Part shown: positions 15,889-31,200 of the stretch, piece by piece | Numbering within the stretch: position 1 is the first letter of the stretch | How the letters are laid out: every line of letters starts with the position of its first letter | Assembly (NCBI RefSeq): GCF_051014445.1 | Contig: NC_135137.1 | Coordinates: forward strand, 14,881,501 to 14,945,500 | Origin: Colletes latitarsis | Lineage: Eukaryota > Arthropoda > Insecta > Hymenoptera > Colletidae | Length of the DNA: 64,000 bases | Direction of reading: 5' to 3' | Notes under the pieces: model-generated | The model's database searches: none | Seen by the model: the letters and a program-made list of their open reading frames with translations, nothing else | What the model was told of the DNA's origin: nothing | Made by a program: the position numbers and the translations under genes

Positions 15889-18800
15889 GATCAATATTTT
15901 AGAGGATAACGCATGTTTGGTCTAGGTCTGGGTTACGTCTGGGATATGCCCTCATGAGTCTCATACTTTCGCATTCTTCACTTACTTCTTGAACAGATCC
16001 TGCGTTTTTTCTGGTTTGGATCACACAGTAATGTGGTGCCACAATGAAACAGTCAATTAGACCTGGTCTCGATCAATATTTTAGAGGGTAACGCATGTTA
16101 GGTCTGGGTTAGGTCTGGGATTTGCCCTCATCAGTCTCATACTTTCGCATTCTTCTCATACTCCTTGAACAGACCCTGGGTTTTTTCTGGTTTGGATCAC
16201 ATAGTAATGTGGTACCACACTGAAACAGTCAATTAATCCTGGTCTCGATCAATATTTTACAGGATAACGCATGTTAGGTCTGGGTTAGGTCTGTGATTTG
16301 CCCTCATAAGTCTCATACTTTCGTATTCTACACATACTTCTTGAACAGATCCTGGGTATTTTCTGGTTTGGATCACATAGTAATGTGGTACAACACTGAA
16401 ATAGTCAATTACACCTGGTCTCGATTAATATTTTAGTGGATAACGCATGCTAGGTCTGGGTTAGGTCTGGGATTTGCCCCCATCAGTCCCATACTATCGC
16501 ATTATACACATACTTCTCGCACAGATCCTGGGTTTTTTCCGGTTTGGATCACATACTAATGTGGTACCACACTGAAACAGTCGATTAAACCGGGTTTTCA
16601 TCAATATTTTAGAGGATAACGCATGTTAGGTCTAGGTCTGTGTTAGGTCTGGGATATGCCCTCATCAGTCTCATACTTTCGCATTCTTCACATACTTCTG
16701 GGACAGATCCTGGGCTTTTTCAGGTTTGGATCTCGTACTAATGTGGTACCACACTGAAACAGTCAATGTAACCTGGTCTCGATCAATATTTTAGAGGATA
16801 ACGCATGTTTGTTCTGGGTTAGGTCTGGGATTAGCCCTCATCAGACTCATACTTTCTTCATTCTTCTCATACTTGTTGGCCAGATCCTGGGCTTTTTCTG
16901 GTTTGGATCTCGTACTAATGTGGTACCACACTGAAACAGTCGATTAAACCTGGTTTTGATCAATATTTTAGAGGGTAACGCATGTTTGGTCAAGGTCTGT
17001 GTTAGGTCTGGGATATGCCCACATGGGTCTCATACTTTCGCATTCCTCACATACTTCTTGAACAGATCCTGGGTTTTTTCTGGTTTGGATCACATAGTAA
17101 TGTGGTACCACACTGAAACAGTCAATTAATCCTGGTCTCGATCAATATTTTACAGGATAACGCATGTTGGGTCGGGGTTAGGTCTGAGATTAGCCCTCAT
17201 CAGACTCATACTTTCGCATTCTTCGCATACTTGCTGGCCAGATCCTGGGCCTTTTCTGGTTTGGATCTCGTACTAATGTGGTACCACACTGAAACAGTCA
17301 ATTTGACCTGGTCTCGATCAATATTTTAGAGGATAATGCAAGTTTGGTCTAGGTCTGTGTTGGGTCTGGGACATGCCCTCATCAGTCTCATACTTTCGCA
17401 TTCTTCACATACTTCTTGGAAAGATCCTGGGTTTTTTCTGGTCTGGATCACATAGTAATGTGGTACCACACTGCAAGAGTCGATTAAACCTGGTTATGAT
17501 CAATATTTTAGAGGATAACGCATGTTTGGTCTGGGTTTGGTCTGGGATTAGCCCTCATCAGACTCATACTTTCGCATTCTTCTCTTACTTGTTGGCCAGA
17601 TCCTCGGTTTTTTCTGGTTTGCATCTCGTACTAATGTGGTACCACACTGAAATAGTCAATTACACCTGGTCTCGATCAATATTTTAGTGGATAACGCATG
17701 TTATGTCTGGGTTAGGTCTGTGATTCGCCCTCATAGGTCTCATACTTTCGCATTATTCACATACTTCTCGAACAGATCCTCGGTTTTTTCTAGTTTGGAT
17801 CACATAGTAATGTGGTACCATACTGAAACAGTCAATTAAACCTGGTCTCGATCAATATTTTAGAGGATAACGCATGTTAGGTCTGGGTTTGGTCTGTGAT
17901 TTGCCCTCATAAGTCTCATACTTTCATATTCTACACATACTTCTTGAACAGATCCTGGATTTTTTCTGGTTTGGATCACATAGTAATCTGGTACCACACT
18001 GAAATAGTCAATTAAACCTGGTCTCGATTAATATTTTAGTGGATAACGCATGCTAGGTCTGGGTTAGGTCTGGGATTTGCCCTCATCAGTCCCATACTTT
18101 CGCATTCTACACATACTTCTCGCACAGATCCGGGGCTTTTTCTGGTTTGGATCTCGTACTAATGTGGTACCACACTGAAACAGTCAAGTTAACCTGGTCT
18201 CGATCAATATTTTAGAGGATAACGCATGTTAGGTCTGGGTTAGGCCTGGGATTAGCCCTCATCAGACTCATACTTTCGCATTCTTCTCATACTTTCTGGC
18301 CAGATCCTGGGTTTTTTCTGGTTTGGATCACATACTAATGTGGTACCACACTGAAACAGTCGATTAAACCGGGTTTTCATCAATATTTTAGAGGATAACG
18401 CATGTTGGGTCTAGGTCTGTGTTAGGTCTGGGAGTAGGTGAGTAAGGGGAGTTCTGGACTGGGGGCTCCGAGGGTGGTGCGGGGTGGGGGGAGATGAGGG
18501 TGTGGGTGTGGGGGAGGGGGCCGGTGCGTCGGAATGGGGGAGGAGGTGCGGGGGAGGGGGAGATGTGGGGGAGGGGTGTGGGAGGGGGCCTGTGCGCCGG
18601 AGTGGGGGGGCTCGTGGTGGCTCCGTCGGGGGGGGGCATTCGGAGTGTGGGGTCGGTAACTATTACCGACAGTCGATAATTGGTATCTATGGTCGATAAA
18701 GAGGAGGTGGGGAAAGAAATTTGGATCTCGTACTAATGTGGTACCACACTGAAACAGTCAATGTAACCTGGTCTCGATCAATATTTTAGAGGATAACGCA

Positions 18801-21796
18801 TGTTTGTTCTGGGTTAGGTCTGGGATTAGCCCTCATCAGACTCATACTTTCTTCATTCTTCTCATTCTTGTTGGCCAGATCCTGGGCTTTTTCTGGTTTG
18901 GATCTCGTACTAATGCGGTACCACACTGAAACAGTCGATTAAACCTGGTTTTGATCAATATTTTAGAGGGTAACGCATGTTTGGTCTGGGTTTGGTCTGT
19001 GATTTGCCCTCATAAGTCTCATACTTTCATATTCTACACATACTCCTTGAACAGATCCTGGATTTTTTCTGGTTTGGATCACACAGTAATGTGGTACCAC
19101 ACTGAAATAGTCAATTAAACCTGGTCTCGATTAATATTTTAGTGGATAACGCATGCTAGGTCTGTGTTAGGTCTGGGATATGCCCTCATCAGTCTCATAC
19201 TTTCGCATTCTTCACATACTTCTTGGTCAGATCCTGGGCTTTTCCTGGTTTGGATCCCATACTAATGTGGTACCACACTGAAACAGTCGATTAAACCTGG
19301 TCTTGATCAATATTTTACAGGATAACGCATGCTTGGTCTAGGTCTGTGTTAGGTCTGGGATATGCCCACATCGGTCTCATACTTTCGCATTATTCACATA
19401 CTTCTCGGACAGATCCTCGGTTTTTTCTAGTTTGGATCACATAGTAATGTGGTACCACACAGAAATAGTCAATTAAACCTGGACTCGATCAATGTTTTAG
19501 TGGATAACGCATGTTAGGTCTGGGTTAGGTCTGTGATTCGCCCTCATAAGTCACATACTTTCGCATTCTACACATACTTCTTGAACAGATCCTGGGTTTT
19601 TTCTGGTTTGGATCACATAGTAATGTGGTACCACACTGAAACAGTCAATTAAACCTGGTCTCGATCAATATTTTAGAGGATCACGCATGTTAGGTCTGGG
19701 TTAGGTCCGGGATTAGCCCTCATCAGACTCATACTTTCGTATTCTTCTCATACTTGCTGGCCAGATCTGGGCTTTTTCTGGTTTGGATCTCGTACTAATG
19801 TGGTACCACACTGAAACAGTCGATTAAACCTGGTCTTGATAAATATTTTAGAGGATTGCGCATGTTAGGTCTGGGTTAGGTCTGGGATATGCCCTCAACA
19901 GTCTCATACTTTCGCATTCTTCACATACTTCTTGGACAGATCCTGGGCTTTTTCTGGTTTGGATCCCATACTAATGTGGTACCGCACTGAAACAGTCGAT
20001 TAAACCTGGTCTTGATCAATATTTGACAGGATAACACATGTTTGGTCTAGGTATGTGTTAGGTCTGGGATATGCCCACATCAGTCTCATTCTTTCGCATT
20101 CTTCACATAATTCTTGAACAGATCCTAGGTTTTTTCTGGTTTGGATCACACAGTAATGTGGTGCCACACTGAAACAGTCAATTAGACCTGGTCTCGATCA
20201 ATATTTTAGAGGATAACGCATGTTAGGTCTGGGATAGGTTGGGATTAGCCCTCATCAGACTCATACTTTCGCATTCTTCTCATTCTTGCTGGCCAGATCC
20301 TGGGCTTTTTCTGGATTGGATCACATAGTAATGTGGTACCACACAGAAACAGTCAATTAAACCTGGTCTCGATCAATATTTTAGAGGATAACGCATGTTA
20401 GGTCTGGGTTAGGTCTGTGATTTGGCCTCATAAGTCTCATACTTTCGTATTCTACACATACTTCTTGAACAGATCCTGGATTTTTTCTGGTTTGGATCAC
20501 ATAGTAATGTGGTACCACACTGAAACAGTCAATTAAACCTGGTCTCGATCAATAGTTTAGAGGGTAACGCATGTTTGGTCTAGGTCTGTGTTAGGTCTGG
20601 GATATGCCCTCATCAGTTTCATACTTTCGCATTCTTCACATACTTCTTGGACAGATCCTGGGCTTTTTCTGGTTTGGATCCCATACTAATGTGGTACCAC
20701 ACTGAAACAGTCGATTAAACCTGGTCTTGATCAATATTTTACAGGATAACGCATGTTAGGTCTGGGTTAGGTCTGGGATATGCCATCATCAGTCTCATTC
20801 TTTCGCATTCTTCGCATACTTGCTGACCAGATCCTGGGCTTTTTCTGGTTTGGTTCTCGTACTAATGTGGTACCACACTGAAACTGTCGATTAAACCTGG
20901 TCTTGATAAATATTTTAGAGGATAACGCATGTTTGGTCTAGGTCTGGGTTAGGTCTAGGATATGCCCACATCAGTCTCATACTTTCGCATTCTTCGCATA
21001 CTTCTTGGACAGATCCTGGGTTTTTTCTGGTTTGGATCACATAGTAATGTGGTACCACACTGAAAGAGTCGATTAAACCTGGTCTTTGATCAATACATTA
21101 GAGGATAACGCATGTTTGGTCTAGGTCTGGGTTAGGTCTGGGATATGCCCTCAACAGTCTCATACTTTCGCATTCTTCACATACTTCTTGGACAGATCCT
21201 GGGCTTTTTCTGGTTTGGATCCCATACTAATGTGGTAGCGCACTGAAACAGTCGATTAAACCTGGTCTTGATCAATATTTGACAGGGTAACGCATGTTTG
21301 GTCTAGGTCTGTGTTAGGTCTGGGATATGCCCACATCTGTCTCATACTTTCGCATTCTTCACATACTTCTTGAACAGGTCCTGGGTTTTTTCTGGTTTGG
21401 ATCTCGTACTAATGTGGTACCACACTGAAACAGTCGATTAAACCTGGTCTTGATAAATATTTTAGAGGATAACGCATGTTAGGTCTGGGTTAGGTCTGGG
21501 ATATGCCATCATCAGTCTCATTCTTTCGCAGTCTTCACATAATTCTTGATCAGATCCTAGGTTTTTTCTGGTTTGGATCACACAGTAATGTGGTGCCACA
21601 CTGAAACAGTCAATTAGACCTGGTCTCGATCAATATTTTAGAGGGTAACGCATGTTAGGTCTGGGTTAGGTCTGGGATTTGCCCTGATCAGTCTCATACT
21701 TTCGCATTCTACACATTCGTCTCGCACAGATCCTGGGTTTTTTCTGGTTTGGATCACATACTAATGTGGTACCACACTGAAACAGTCGATTAAACC
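15889..21796 (+). repeat. Dispersed satellite block, copy 1
   Basis: This 5.9-kb block matches 33663-39570 with a constant 17,774-bp offset, including the Polinton-end island at 18433-18721. Both edges are sharp switches between monomer variants. Confidence 0.88.
18433..18721 (+). mobile_element. Solo Polinton left-end fragment 1
   Basis: About 289 bp of G-rich non-satellite DNA. It starts AGTAGGTGAGTAAGGGGAG directly after ...TTAGGTCTGGG, exactly as the intact Polinton does at 41639, and ends GGTGGGGAAAGAAATT, a few bases short of where the intact left TIR continues AGACATC. It then joins satellite (TGGATCTCGTAC). There is no right end and no right-hand target duplicate, so this is a rearranged left junction and not an independent insertion. 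Confidence 0.93.
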
Positions 21797-22216
21797 TGGT
21801 CTTGATCAATATTTTACAGGATAACGCATGCTTGGTCTAGGTCTGTGTTAGGTCTGGGATATGCCCACATCGGTCTCATACTTTCGCATTATTCACATAC
21901 TTCTCGGACAGATCCTCGGTTTTTTCTAGTTTGGATCACATAGTAATGTGGTACCACACAGAAATAGTCAATTAAACCTGGACTCGATCAATGTTTTAGT
22001 GGATAACGCATGTTAGGTCTGGGTTAGGTCTGTGATTCGCCCTCATAAGTCACATACTTTCGCATTCTACACATACTTCTTGAACAGATCCTGGGTTTTT
22101 TCTGGTTTGGATCACATACTAATGTGGTACCACACTGAAACAGTCGATTAAACCGGGTTTTCATCAATATTTTAGAGGATAACGCATGTTGGGTCTAGGT
22201 CTGTGTTAGGTCTGGG

Positions 22217-22506
22217 AGTAGGTGAGTAAGGGGAGTTCTGGACTGGGGGCTCCGAGGGTGGTGCGGGGGTGGGAGGAGATGAGGGTGAGGGTGTGGGGGA
22301 GGGGGCCGGTGCGTCGTAATGGGGGAGGAGGTGCGGGGGAGGGGGAGATGTGGGGGAGGGGTGTGGGAGGGGGCCTGTGCGCCGGAGTGGGGGGGCTCGT
22401 GGTGGGTCCGTCGGGGGGGGGCAGTCGGAGTGGGGGGTCGGTAACTATTACCGACAGTCGACAATTGGTATCTATGGTCGATAAAGAGGAGGTGGGGAAA
22501 GAAATT
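22217..22506 (+). mobile_element. Solo Polinton left-end fragment 2
   Basis: Same structure and same two junctions as the fragment at 18433. It belongs to a second subtype marked by CGTCGTAATGGGGG and GTCGACAATTGG where the first has CGTCGGAATGGGGG and GTCGATAATTGG. Confidence 0.93.
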
Positions 22507-25500
22507 TGGATCTCGTACTAATGTGGTACCTCACTGAAACAGTCAATGTAACCTGGTCTCGATCAATATTTTAGAGGATAACGCATGTTTGTTCTGGGTT
22601 AGGTCTGGGATTAGCCCTCATCAGACTCATACTTTCTTCATTCTTCTCATTCTTGTTGGCCAGATCCTGGGCTTTTTCTGGTTTGGATCTGGTACTAATG
22701 TGGTACCACGCTGAAACAGTCGATTAAACCTGGTTTTGATCAATATTTTAGAGGGTAACGCATGTTTGGTCTTGTTCTGTGTTAGGTCTGGGATATGCCC
22801 TCATCAGTCTCATACTTTCGCATTCTTCACATACTTCTTGGTCAGATCCTGGGCTTTTTCTGGTTTGGATCCCATACTAATGTGGTACCACACTGAAACA
22901 GTCGATTAAACCTGGTCTCGATCAATATTTTACAGGATAACGCATGTTTGGTCTAGGTCTGTGTTAGGTCTGGGATATGCCCACATCGGTCTCATACTTT
23001 CGCATTCTTCACGTACTTCTTGAACAGATCCTGGGTTTTTTCTGGTTTGGATCACATAGTAATGTGGTACCACACTGAAGCAGTCAATTAATCCTGGTCT
23101 CGATCAATATTTTACAGGATAACGCATGTTAGGTCTGGGTTAGGTCTGTGATTTGCCCTCGTAAGTCTCATACTTTCGTATTCTACACATACTTCTAGAA
23201 CAGATCCTGGGTATTTTCTGGTTTGGATCACATAGTAATGTGGTACAACACTGAAATAGTCAATTACACCTGGTCTCGATTAATATTTTAGTGGATAACG
23301 CATGCTAGGTCTGGGTTAGCTCTGGGATTTGCCCCCATCAGTCCCATACTATCGCATTCTACACATACTTCTCGCACAGATCCTGGGTTTTTTCCGGGTT
23401 GGATCACATACTAATGTGGTACCACACTGAAACAGTCGATTAAACCGGGTTTTCATCAATATTTTAGAGGATAACGCATGTTAGGTCTAGGTCTGTGTTA
23501 GGTCTGGGATATGCCCTCATCAGTCTCATACTTTCGCATTCTTCACATACTTCTGGGACAGATCCTGGGCTTTTTCAGGTTTGGATCTCGTACTAATGTG
23601 GTACCACACTGAAACAGTCAATGTAACCTGGTCTCGATCAAAATTTTAGAGGATAACGCATGTTTGTTCTGGGTTAGGTCTGGGATTAGCCCTCATCAGA
23701 CTCATACTTTCTTCATTCTTCTCATACTTGTTGGCCAGATCCTGGGCTTTTTCTGGTTTGGATCTCGTACTAATGTGGTACCACACTGAAACAGTCGATT
23801 AAACCTGGTTTTGATCAATATTTTAGAGGGTAACGCATGTTAGGTCTGGGTTAGGTCTGGAATTTGCCCTCATCAGTCTCATACTTTCGCATTCTTCACA
23901 TACTCCTTGAACAGATCCTGGGTTTTTTCTGGTTTGGATCACATAGTAATGTGGTACCACACTGAAATAGTCAATTAAACCTGGTCTCGATCAATGTTTT
24001 AGTGGATGACACATGTTAGGTCTGGGTTAGGTCTGTGATTCGCCCTCATAAGTCTCATACTTTCACATTCTACACATACTTCTCGAACAAATCCTCGGTT
24101 TTTTCTAGTTTGGATCACACAGTAATGTGGTACCATACTGAAACAGTCAATTAAACCTGGTCTCGATCAATATTTTAGAGGATAACGCATGTTAGGTCTG
24201 GGTTAGGTCTGTGATTTGCCCTCATAAGTCTCATACTTTCGTATTCTACACATACTTCTTGAACAGATCCTGGGTTTTTTCAGGTTTGCATCACATAGTA
24301 ATGTGGTACCACACTGAAATAGTCAATTACACCTGGTCCCGATCAATATTTTAGTGGATAACGCATGTTAGGTCTGGGTTAGGTCTGGGATTTGCCCTCA
24401 TCAGTCTCATACTTTCGCATTCTTCACATACTCCTTGAACAGATCCTGGGTTTCTTCTGGTTTGGATCACATACTAATGTGGTACCACACTGAAACAGTC
24501 GATTAAACCGGGTTTTCATCAATATTTTAGAGGATAACGCATGCTGGGTCTAGGTCTGTGTTAGGTCTGGGATATGCCCTGATCAGTCTCATACTTTCGT
24601 ATTTTTCACATACTTCTTGGACAGATCCTGGGCTTTTTCTGGTTTGCATCTCGTACTAATGTGGTACCACACTGAAAGAGTCAATTAATCCTGGCCTCGA
24701 TCAATATTTTACAGGATAACGCATTTTAGGTCAGGGTTAGGTCTGGGATTAGCCCTCATCAGACTCATACTTTCGCATTCTTCGCATACCTGCTGGCCAG
24801 ATCCTGGGCTTTTTCAGGTTTGGATCTCGTACTAATGTGGTACCACACTGAAACAGTCGATTAAACCTGGTCTTGATAAATATTTTAGAGGATAACGCAT
24901 GTTTGGCCTAGGACTGTGTTAGGTCTAGGATATGCCCACATCAGTCTCATACTTTCGCATTCTTCGCATACTTCTTGGACAGATCCTGGGTTTTTTCTGG
25001 TTTGGATCACATAGTAATGTGATACCACACTGAAACAGTCGATTAAACCTGGTATTTGATCAATATTTTAGAGGATAACGCATGTTTGGTCTAGGTCTGG
25101 GTTACGTCTGGGATATGCCCTCATGAGTCTCATACTTTCGCATTCTTCACTTACTTCTTGAACAGATCCTGCGTTTTTTCTGGTTTGGATCACACAGTAA
25201 TGTGGTGCCACAATGAAACAGTCAATTAGACCTGGTCTCGATCAATATTTTAGAGGATAACGCATGTTTGTTCTGGGTTAGGTCTGGGATTAGCCCTCAT
25301 CAGACTCATACTTTCTTCATTCTTCTCATACTTGTTGGCCAGATCCTGGGCTTTTTCTGGTTTGGATCTCGTACTAATGTGGTACCACACTGAAACAGTC
25401 GATTAAACCTGGTTTTGATCAATATTTTAGAGGGTAACGCATGTTAGGTCTGGGTTAGGTCTGGAATTTGCCCTCATCAGTCTCATACTTTCGCATTCTT

Positions 25501-27966
25501 CACATACTCCTTGAACAGATCCTGGGTTTTTTCGGGTTTGGATCACATAGTAATGTGGTACCACACTGAAATAGTCAATTAAACCTGGTCTCGATCAATG
25601 TTTTAGTGGATGACACATGTTAGGTCTGGGTTAGGTCTGTGATTCGCCCTCATAAGTCTCATACTTTCACATTCTACACATACTTCTCGAACAAATCCTC
25701 GGTTTTTTCTAGTTTGGATCACACAGTAATGTGGTACCATACTGAAACAGTCAATTAAACCTGGTCTCGATCAATATTTTAGAGGATAACGCATGTTAGG
25801 TCTGGGTTAGGTCTGTGATTTGCCCTCATAAGTCTCATACTTTCGTATTCTACACATACTTCTTGAACAGATCCTGGGTTTTTTCAGGTTTGCATCACAT
25901 AGTAATGTGGTACCACACTGAAATAGTCAATTACACCTGGTCCCGATCAATATTTTAGTGGATAACGCATGTTAGGTCTGGGTTAGGTCTGGGATTTGCC
26001 CTCATCAGTCTCATACTTTCGCATTCTTCACATACTCCTTGAACAGATCCTGGGTTTCTTCTGGTTTGGATCACATACTAATGTGGTACCACACAGAAAC
26101 AGTCAATTAAACCTGGTCTCGATCAATATTTTAGAGGATAACGCATGTTAGGTCTGGGTTAGGTCTGTGATTTGGCCTCATAAGTCTCATACTTTCGTAT
26201 TCTACACATACTTCTTGAACAGATCCTGGATTTTTTCTGGTTTGGATCACATAGTAATGTGGTACCACACTGAAACAGTCAATTAAACCTGGTCTCGATC
26301 AATAGTTTAGAGGGTAACGCATGTTTGGTCTAGGTCTGTGTTAGGTCTGGGATATGCCCTCATCAGTTTCATACTTTCGCATTCTTCACATACTTCTTGG
26401 ACAGATCCTGGGCTTTTTCTGGTTTGGATCCCATACTAATGTGGTACCACACTGAAACAGTCGATTAAACCTGGTCTTGATCAATATTTTACAGGATAAC
26501 GCATGTTAGGTCTGGGTTAGGTCTGGGATATGCCATCATCAGTCTCATTCTTTCGCATTCTTCGCATACTTGCTGACCAGATCCTGGGCTTTTTCTGGTT
26601 TGGTTCTCGTACTAATGTGGTACCACACTGAAACTGTCGATTAAACCTGGTCTTGATAAATATTTTAGAGGATAACGCATGTTTGGTCTAGGTCTGGGTT
26701 AGGTCTAGGATATGCCCACATCAGTCTCATACTTTCGCATTCTTCGCATACTTCTTGGACAGATCCTGGGTTTTTTCTGGTTTGGATCACATAGTAATGT
26801 GGTACCACACTGAAAGAGTCGATTAAACCTGGTCTTTGATCAATACATTAGAGGATAACGCATGTTTGGTCTAGGTCTGGGTTAGGTCTGGGATATGCCC
26901 TCAACAGTCTCATACTTTCGCATTCTTCACATACTTCTTGGACAGATCCTGGGCTTTTTCTGGTTTGGATCCCATACTAATGTGGTAGCGCACTGAAACA
27001 GTCGATTAAACCTGGTCTTGATCAATATTTGACAGGGTAACGCATGTTTGGTCTAGGTCTGTGTTAGGTCTGGGATATGCCCACATCTGTCTCATACTTT
27101 CGCATTCTTCACATACTTCTTGAACAGGTCCTGGGTTTTTTCTGGTTTGGATCTCGTACTAATGTGGTACCACACTGAAACAGTCGATTAAACCTGGTCT
27201 TGATAAATATTTTAGAGGATAACGCATGTTAGGTCTGGGTTAGGTCTGGGATATGCCATCATCAGTCTCATTCTTTCGCAGTCTTCACATAATTCTTGAT
27301 CAGATCCTAGGTTTTTTCTGGTTTGGATCACACAGTAATGTGGTGCCACACTGAAACAGTCAATTAGACCTGGTCTCGATCAATATTTTAGAGGGTAACG
27401 CATGTTAGGTCTGGGTTAGGTCTGGGATTTGCCCTGATCAGTCTCATACTTTCGCATTCTACACATTCGTCTCGCACAGATCCTGGGTTTTTTCTGGTTT
27501 GGATCACATACTAATGTGGTACCACACTGAAACAGTCGATTAAACCTGGTCTTGATCAATATTTTACAGGATAACGCATGCTTGGTCTAGGTCTGTGTTA
27601 GGTCTGGGATATGCCCACATCGGTCTCATACTTTCGCATTATTCACATACTTCTCGGACAGATCCTCGGTTTTTTCTAGTTTGGATCACATAGTAATGTG
27701 GTACCACACAGAAATAGTCAATTAAACCTGGACTCGATCAATGTTTTAGTGGATAACGCATGTTAGGTCTGGGTTAGGTCTGTGATTCGCCCTCATAAGT
27801 CACATACTTTCGCATTCTACACATACTTCTTGAACAGATCCTGGGTTTTTTCTGGTTTGGATCACATACTAATGTGGTACCACACTGAAACAGTCGATTA
27901 AACCGGGTTTTCATCAATATTTTAGAGGATAACGCATGTTGGGTCTAGGTCTGTGTTAGGTCTGGG

Positions 27967-28256
27967 AGTAGGTGAGTAAGGGGAGTTCTGGACTGGGGGC
28001 TCCGAGGGTGGTGCGGGGGTGGGAGGAGATGAGGGTGAGGGTGTGGGGGAGGGGGCCGGTGCGTCGTAATGGGGGAGGAGGTGCGGGGGAGGGGGAGATG
28101 TGGGGGAGGGGTGTGGGAGGGGGCCTGTGCGCCGGAGTGGGGGGGCTCGTGGTGGGTCCGTCGGGGGGGGGCAGTCGGAGTGGGGGGTCGGTAACTATTA
28201 CCGACAGTCGACAATTGGTATCTATGGTCGATAAAGAGGAGGTGGGGAAAGAAATT
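27967..28256 (+). mobile_element. Solo Polinton left-end fragment 3
   Basis: Copy of the fragment at 22217, offset by exactly 5,750 bp as part of the tandem duplication of the surrounding satellite. No difference from that copy was noticed. Confidence 0.93.
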
Positions 28257-31200
28257 TGGATCTCGTACTAATGTGGTACCTCACTGAAACAGTCAATGTA
28301 ACCTGGTCTCGATCAATATTTTAGAGGATAACGCATGTTTGTTCTGGGTTAGGTCTGGGATTAGCCCTCATCAGACTCATACTTTCTTCATTCTTCTCAT
28401 TCTTGTTGGCCAGATCCTGGGCTTTTTCTGGTTTGGATCTGGTACTAATGTGGTACCACGCTGAAACAGTCGATTAAACCTGGTTTTGATCAATATTTTA
28501 GAGGGTAACGCATGTTTGGTCTTGTTCTGTGTTAGGTCTGGGATATGCCCTCATCAGTCTCATACTTTCGCATTCTTCACATACTTCTTGGTCAGATCCT
28601 GGGCTTTTTCTGGTTTGGATCCCATACTAATGTGGTACCACACTGAAACAGTCGATTAAACCTGGTCTCGATCAATATTTTACAGGATAACGCATGTTTG
28701 GTCTAGGTCTGTGTTAGGTCTGGGATATGCCCACATCGGTCTCATACTTTCGCATTCTTCACGTACTTCTTGAACAGATCCTGGGTTTTTTCTGGTTTGG
28801 ATCACATAGTAATGTGGTACCACACTGAAGCAGTCAATTAATCCTGGTCTCGATCAATATTTTACAGGATAACGCATGTTAGGTCTGGGTTAGGTCTGTG
28901 ATTTGCCCTCGTAAGTCTCATACTTTCGTATTCTACACATACTTCTAGAACAGATCCTGGGTATTTTCTGGTTTGGATCACATAGTAATGTGGTACAACA
29001 CTGAAATAGTCAATTACACCTGGTCTCGATTAATATTTTAGTGGATAACGCATGCTAGGTCTGGGTTAGCTCTGGGATTTGCCCCCATCAGTCCCATACT
29101 ATCGCATTCTACACATACTTCTCGCACAGATCCTGGGTTTTTTCCGGGTTGGATCACATACTAATGTGGTACCACACTGAAACAGTCGATTAAACCGGGT
29201 TTTCATCAATATTTTAGAGGATAACGCATGTTAGGTCTAGGTCTGTGTTAGGTCTGGGATATGCCCTCATCAGTCTCATACTTTCGCATTCTTCACATAC
29301 TTCTGGGACAGATCCTGGGCTTTTTCAGGTTTGGATCTCGTACTAATGTGGTACCACACTGAAACAGTCAATGTAACCTGGTCTCGATCAAAATTTTAGA
29401 GGATAACGCATGTTTGTTCTGGGTTAGGTCTGGGATTAGCCCTCATCAGACTCATACTTTCTTCATTCTTCTCATACTTGTTGGCCAGATCCTGGGCTTT
29501 TTCTGGTTTGGATCTCGTACTAATGTGGTACCACACTGAAACAGTCGATTAAACCTGGTTTTGATCAATATTTTAGAGGGTAACGCATGTTAGGTCTGGG
29601 TTAGGTCTGGAATTTGCCCTCATCAGTCTCATACTTTCGCATTCTTCACATACTCCTTGAACAGATCCTGGGTTTTTTCTGGTTTGGATCACATAGTAAT
29701 GTGGTACCACACTGAAATAGTCAATTAAACCTGGTCTCGATCAATGTTTTAGTGGATGACACATGTTAGGTCTGGGTTAGGTCTGTGATTCGCCCTCATA
29801 AGTCTCATACTTTCACATTCTACACATACTTCTCGAACAAATCCTCGGTTTTTTCTAGTTTGGATCACACAGTAATGTGGTACCATACTGAAACAGTCAA
29901 TTAAACCTGGTCTCGATCAATATTTTAGAGGATAACGCATGTTAGGTCTGGGTTAGGTCTGTGATTTGCCCTCATAAGTCTCATACTTTCGTATTCTACA
30001 CATACTTCTTGAACAGATCCTGGGTTTTTTCAGGTTTGCATCACATAGTAATGTGGTACCACACTGAAATAGTCAATTACACCTGGTCCCGATCAATATT
30101 TTAGTGGATAACGCATGTTAGGTCTGGGTTAGGTCTGGGATTTGCCCTCATCAGTCTCATACTTTCGCATTCTTCACATACTCCTTGAACAGATCCTGGG
30201 TTTCTTCTGGTTTGGATCACATACTAATGTGGTACCACACTGAAACAGTCGATTAAACCGGGTTTTCATCAATATTTTAGAGGATAACGCATGCTGGGTC
30301 TAGGTCTGTGTTAGGTCTGGGATATGCCCTGATCAGTCTCATACTTTCGTATTTTTCACATACTTCTTGGACAGATCCTGGGCTTTTTCTGGTTTGCATC
30401 TCGTACTAATGTGGTACCACACTGAAAGAGTCAATTAATCCTGGCCTCGATCAATATTTTACAGGATAACGCATTTTAGGTCAGGGTTAGGTCTGGGATT
30501 AGCCCTCATCAGACTCATACTTTCGCATTCTTCGCATACCTGCTGGCCAGATCCTGGGCTTTTTCAGGTTTGGATCTCGTACTAATGTGGTACCACACTG
30601 AAACAGTCGATTAAACCTGGTCTTGATAAATATTTTAGAGGATAACGCATGTTTGGCCTAGGACTGTGTTAGGTCTAGGATATGCCCACATCAGTCTCAT
30701 ACTTTCGCATTCTTCGCATACTTCTTGGACAGATCCTGGGTTTTTTCTGGTTTGGATCACATAGTAATGTGATACCACACTGAAACAGTCGATTAAACCT
30801 GGTATTTGATCAATATTTTAGAGGATAACGCATGTTTGGTCTAGGTCTGGGTTACGTCTGGGATATGCCCTCATGAGTCTCATACTTTCGCATTCTTCAC
30901 TTACTTCTTGAACAGATCCTGCGTTTTTTCTGGTTTGGATCACACAGTAATGTGGTGCCACAATGAAACAGTCAATTAGACCTGGTCTCGATCAATATTT
31001 TAGAGGATAACGCATGTTTGTTCTGGGTTAGGTCTGGGATTAGCCCTCATCAGACTCATACTTTCTTCATTCTTCTCATACTTGTTGGCCAGATCCTGGG
31101 CTTTTTCTGGTTTGGATCTCGTACTAATGTGGTACCACACTGAAACAGTCGATTAAACCTGGTTTTGATCAATATTTTAGAGGGTAACGCATGTTAGGTC

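Noticed and set aside
22195..22521. Pro-rich and Gly-rich frames on both strands of the G-rich islands (also at 18388, 27945, 36162, 39611, 41607, 61169)
   Set aside because: These are translations of G/C runs in Polinton tips. Composition alone keeps them open, and they change between copies in ways not seen for proteins.
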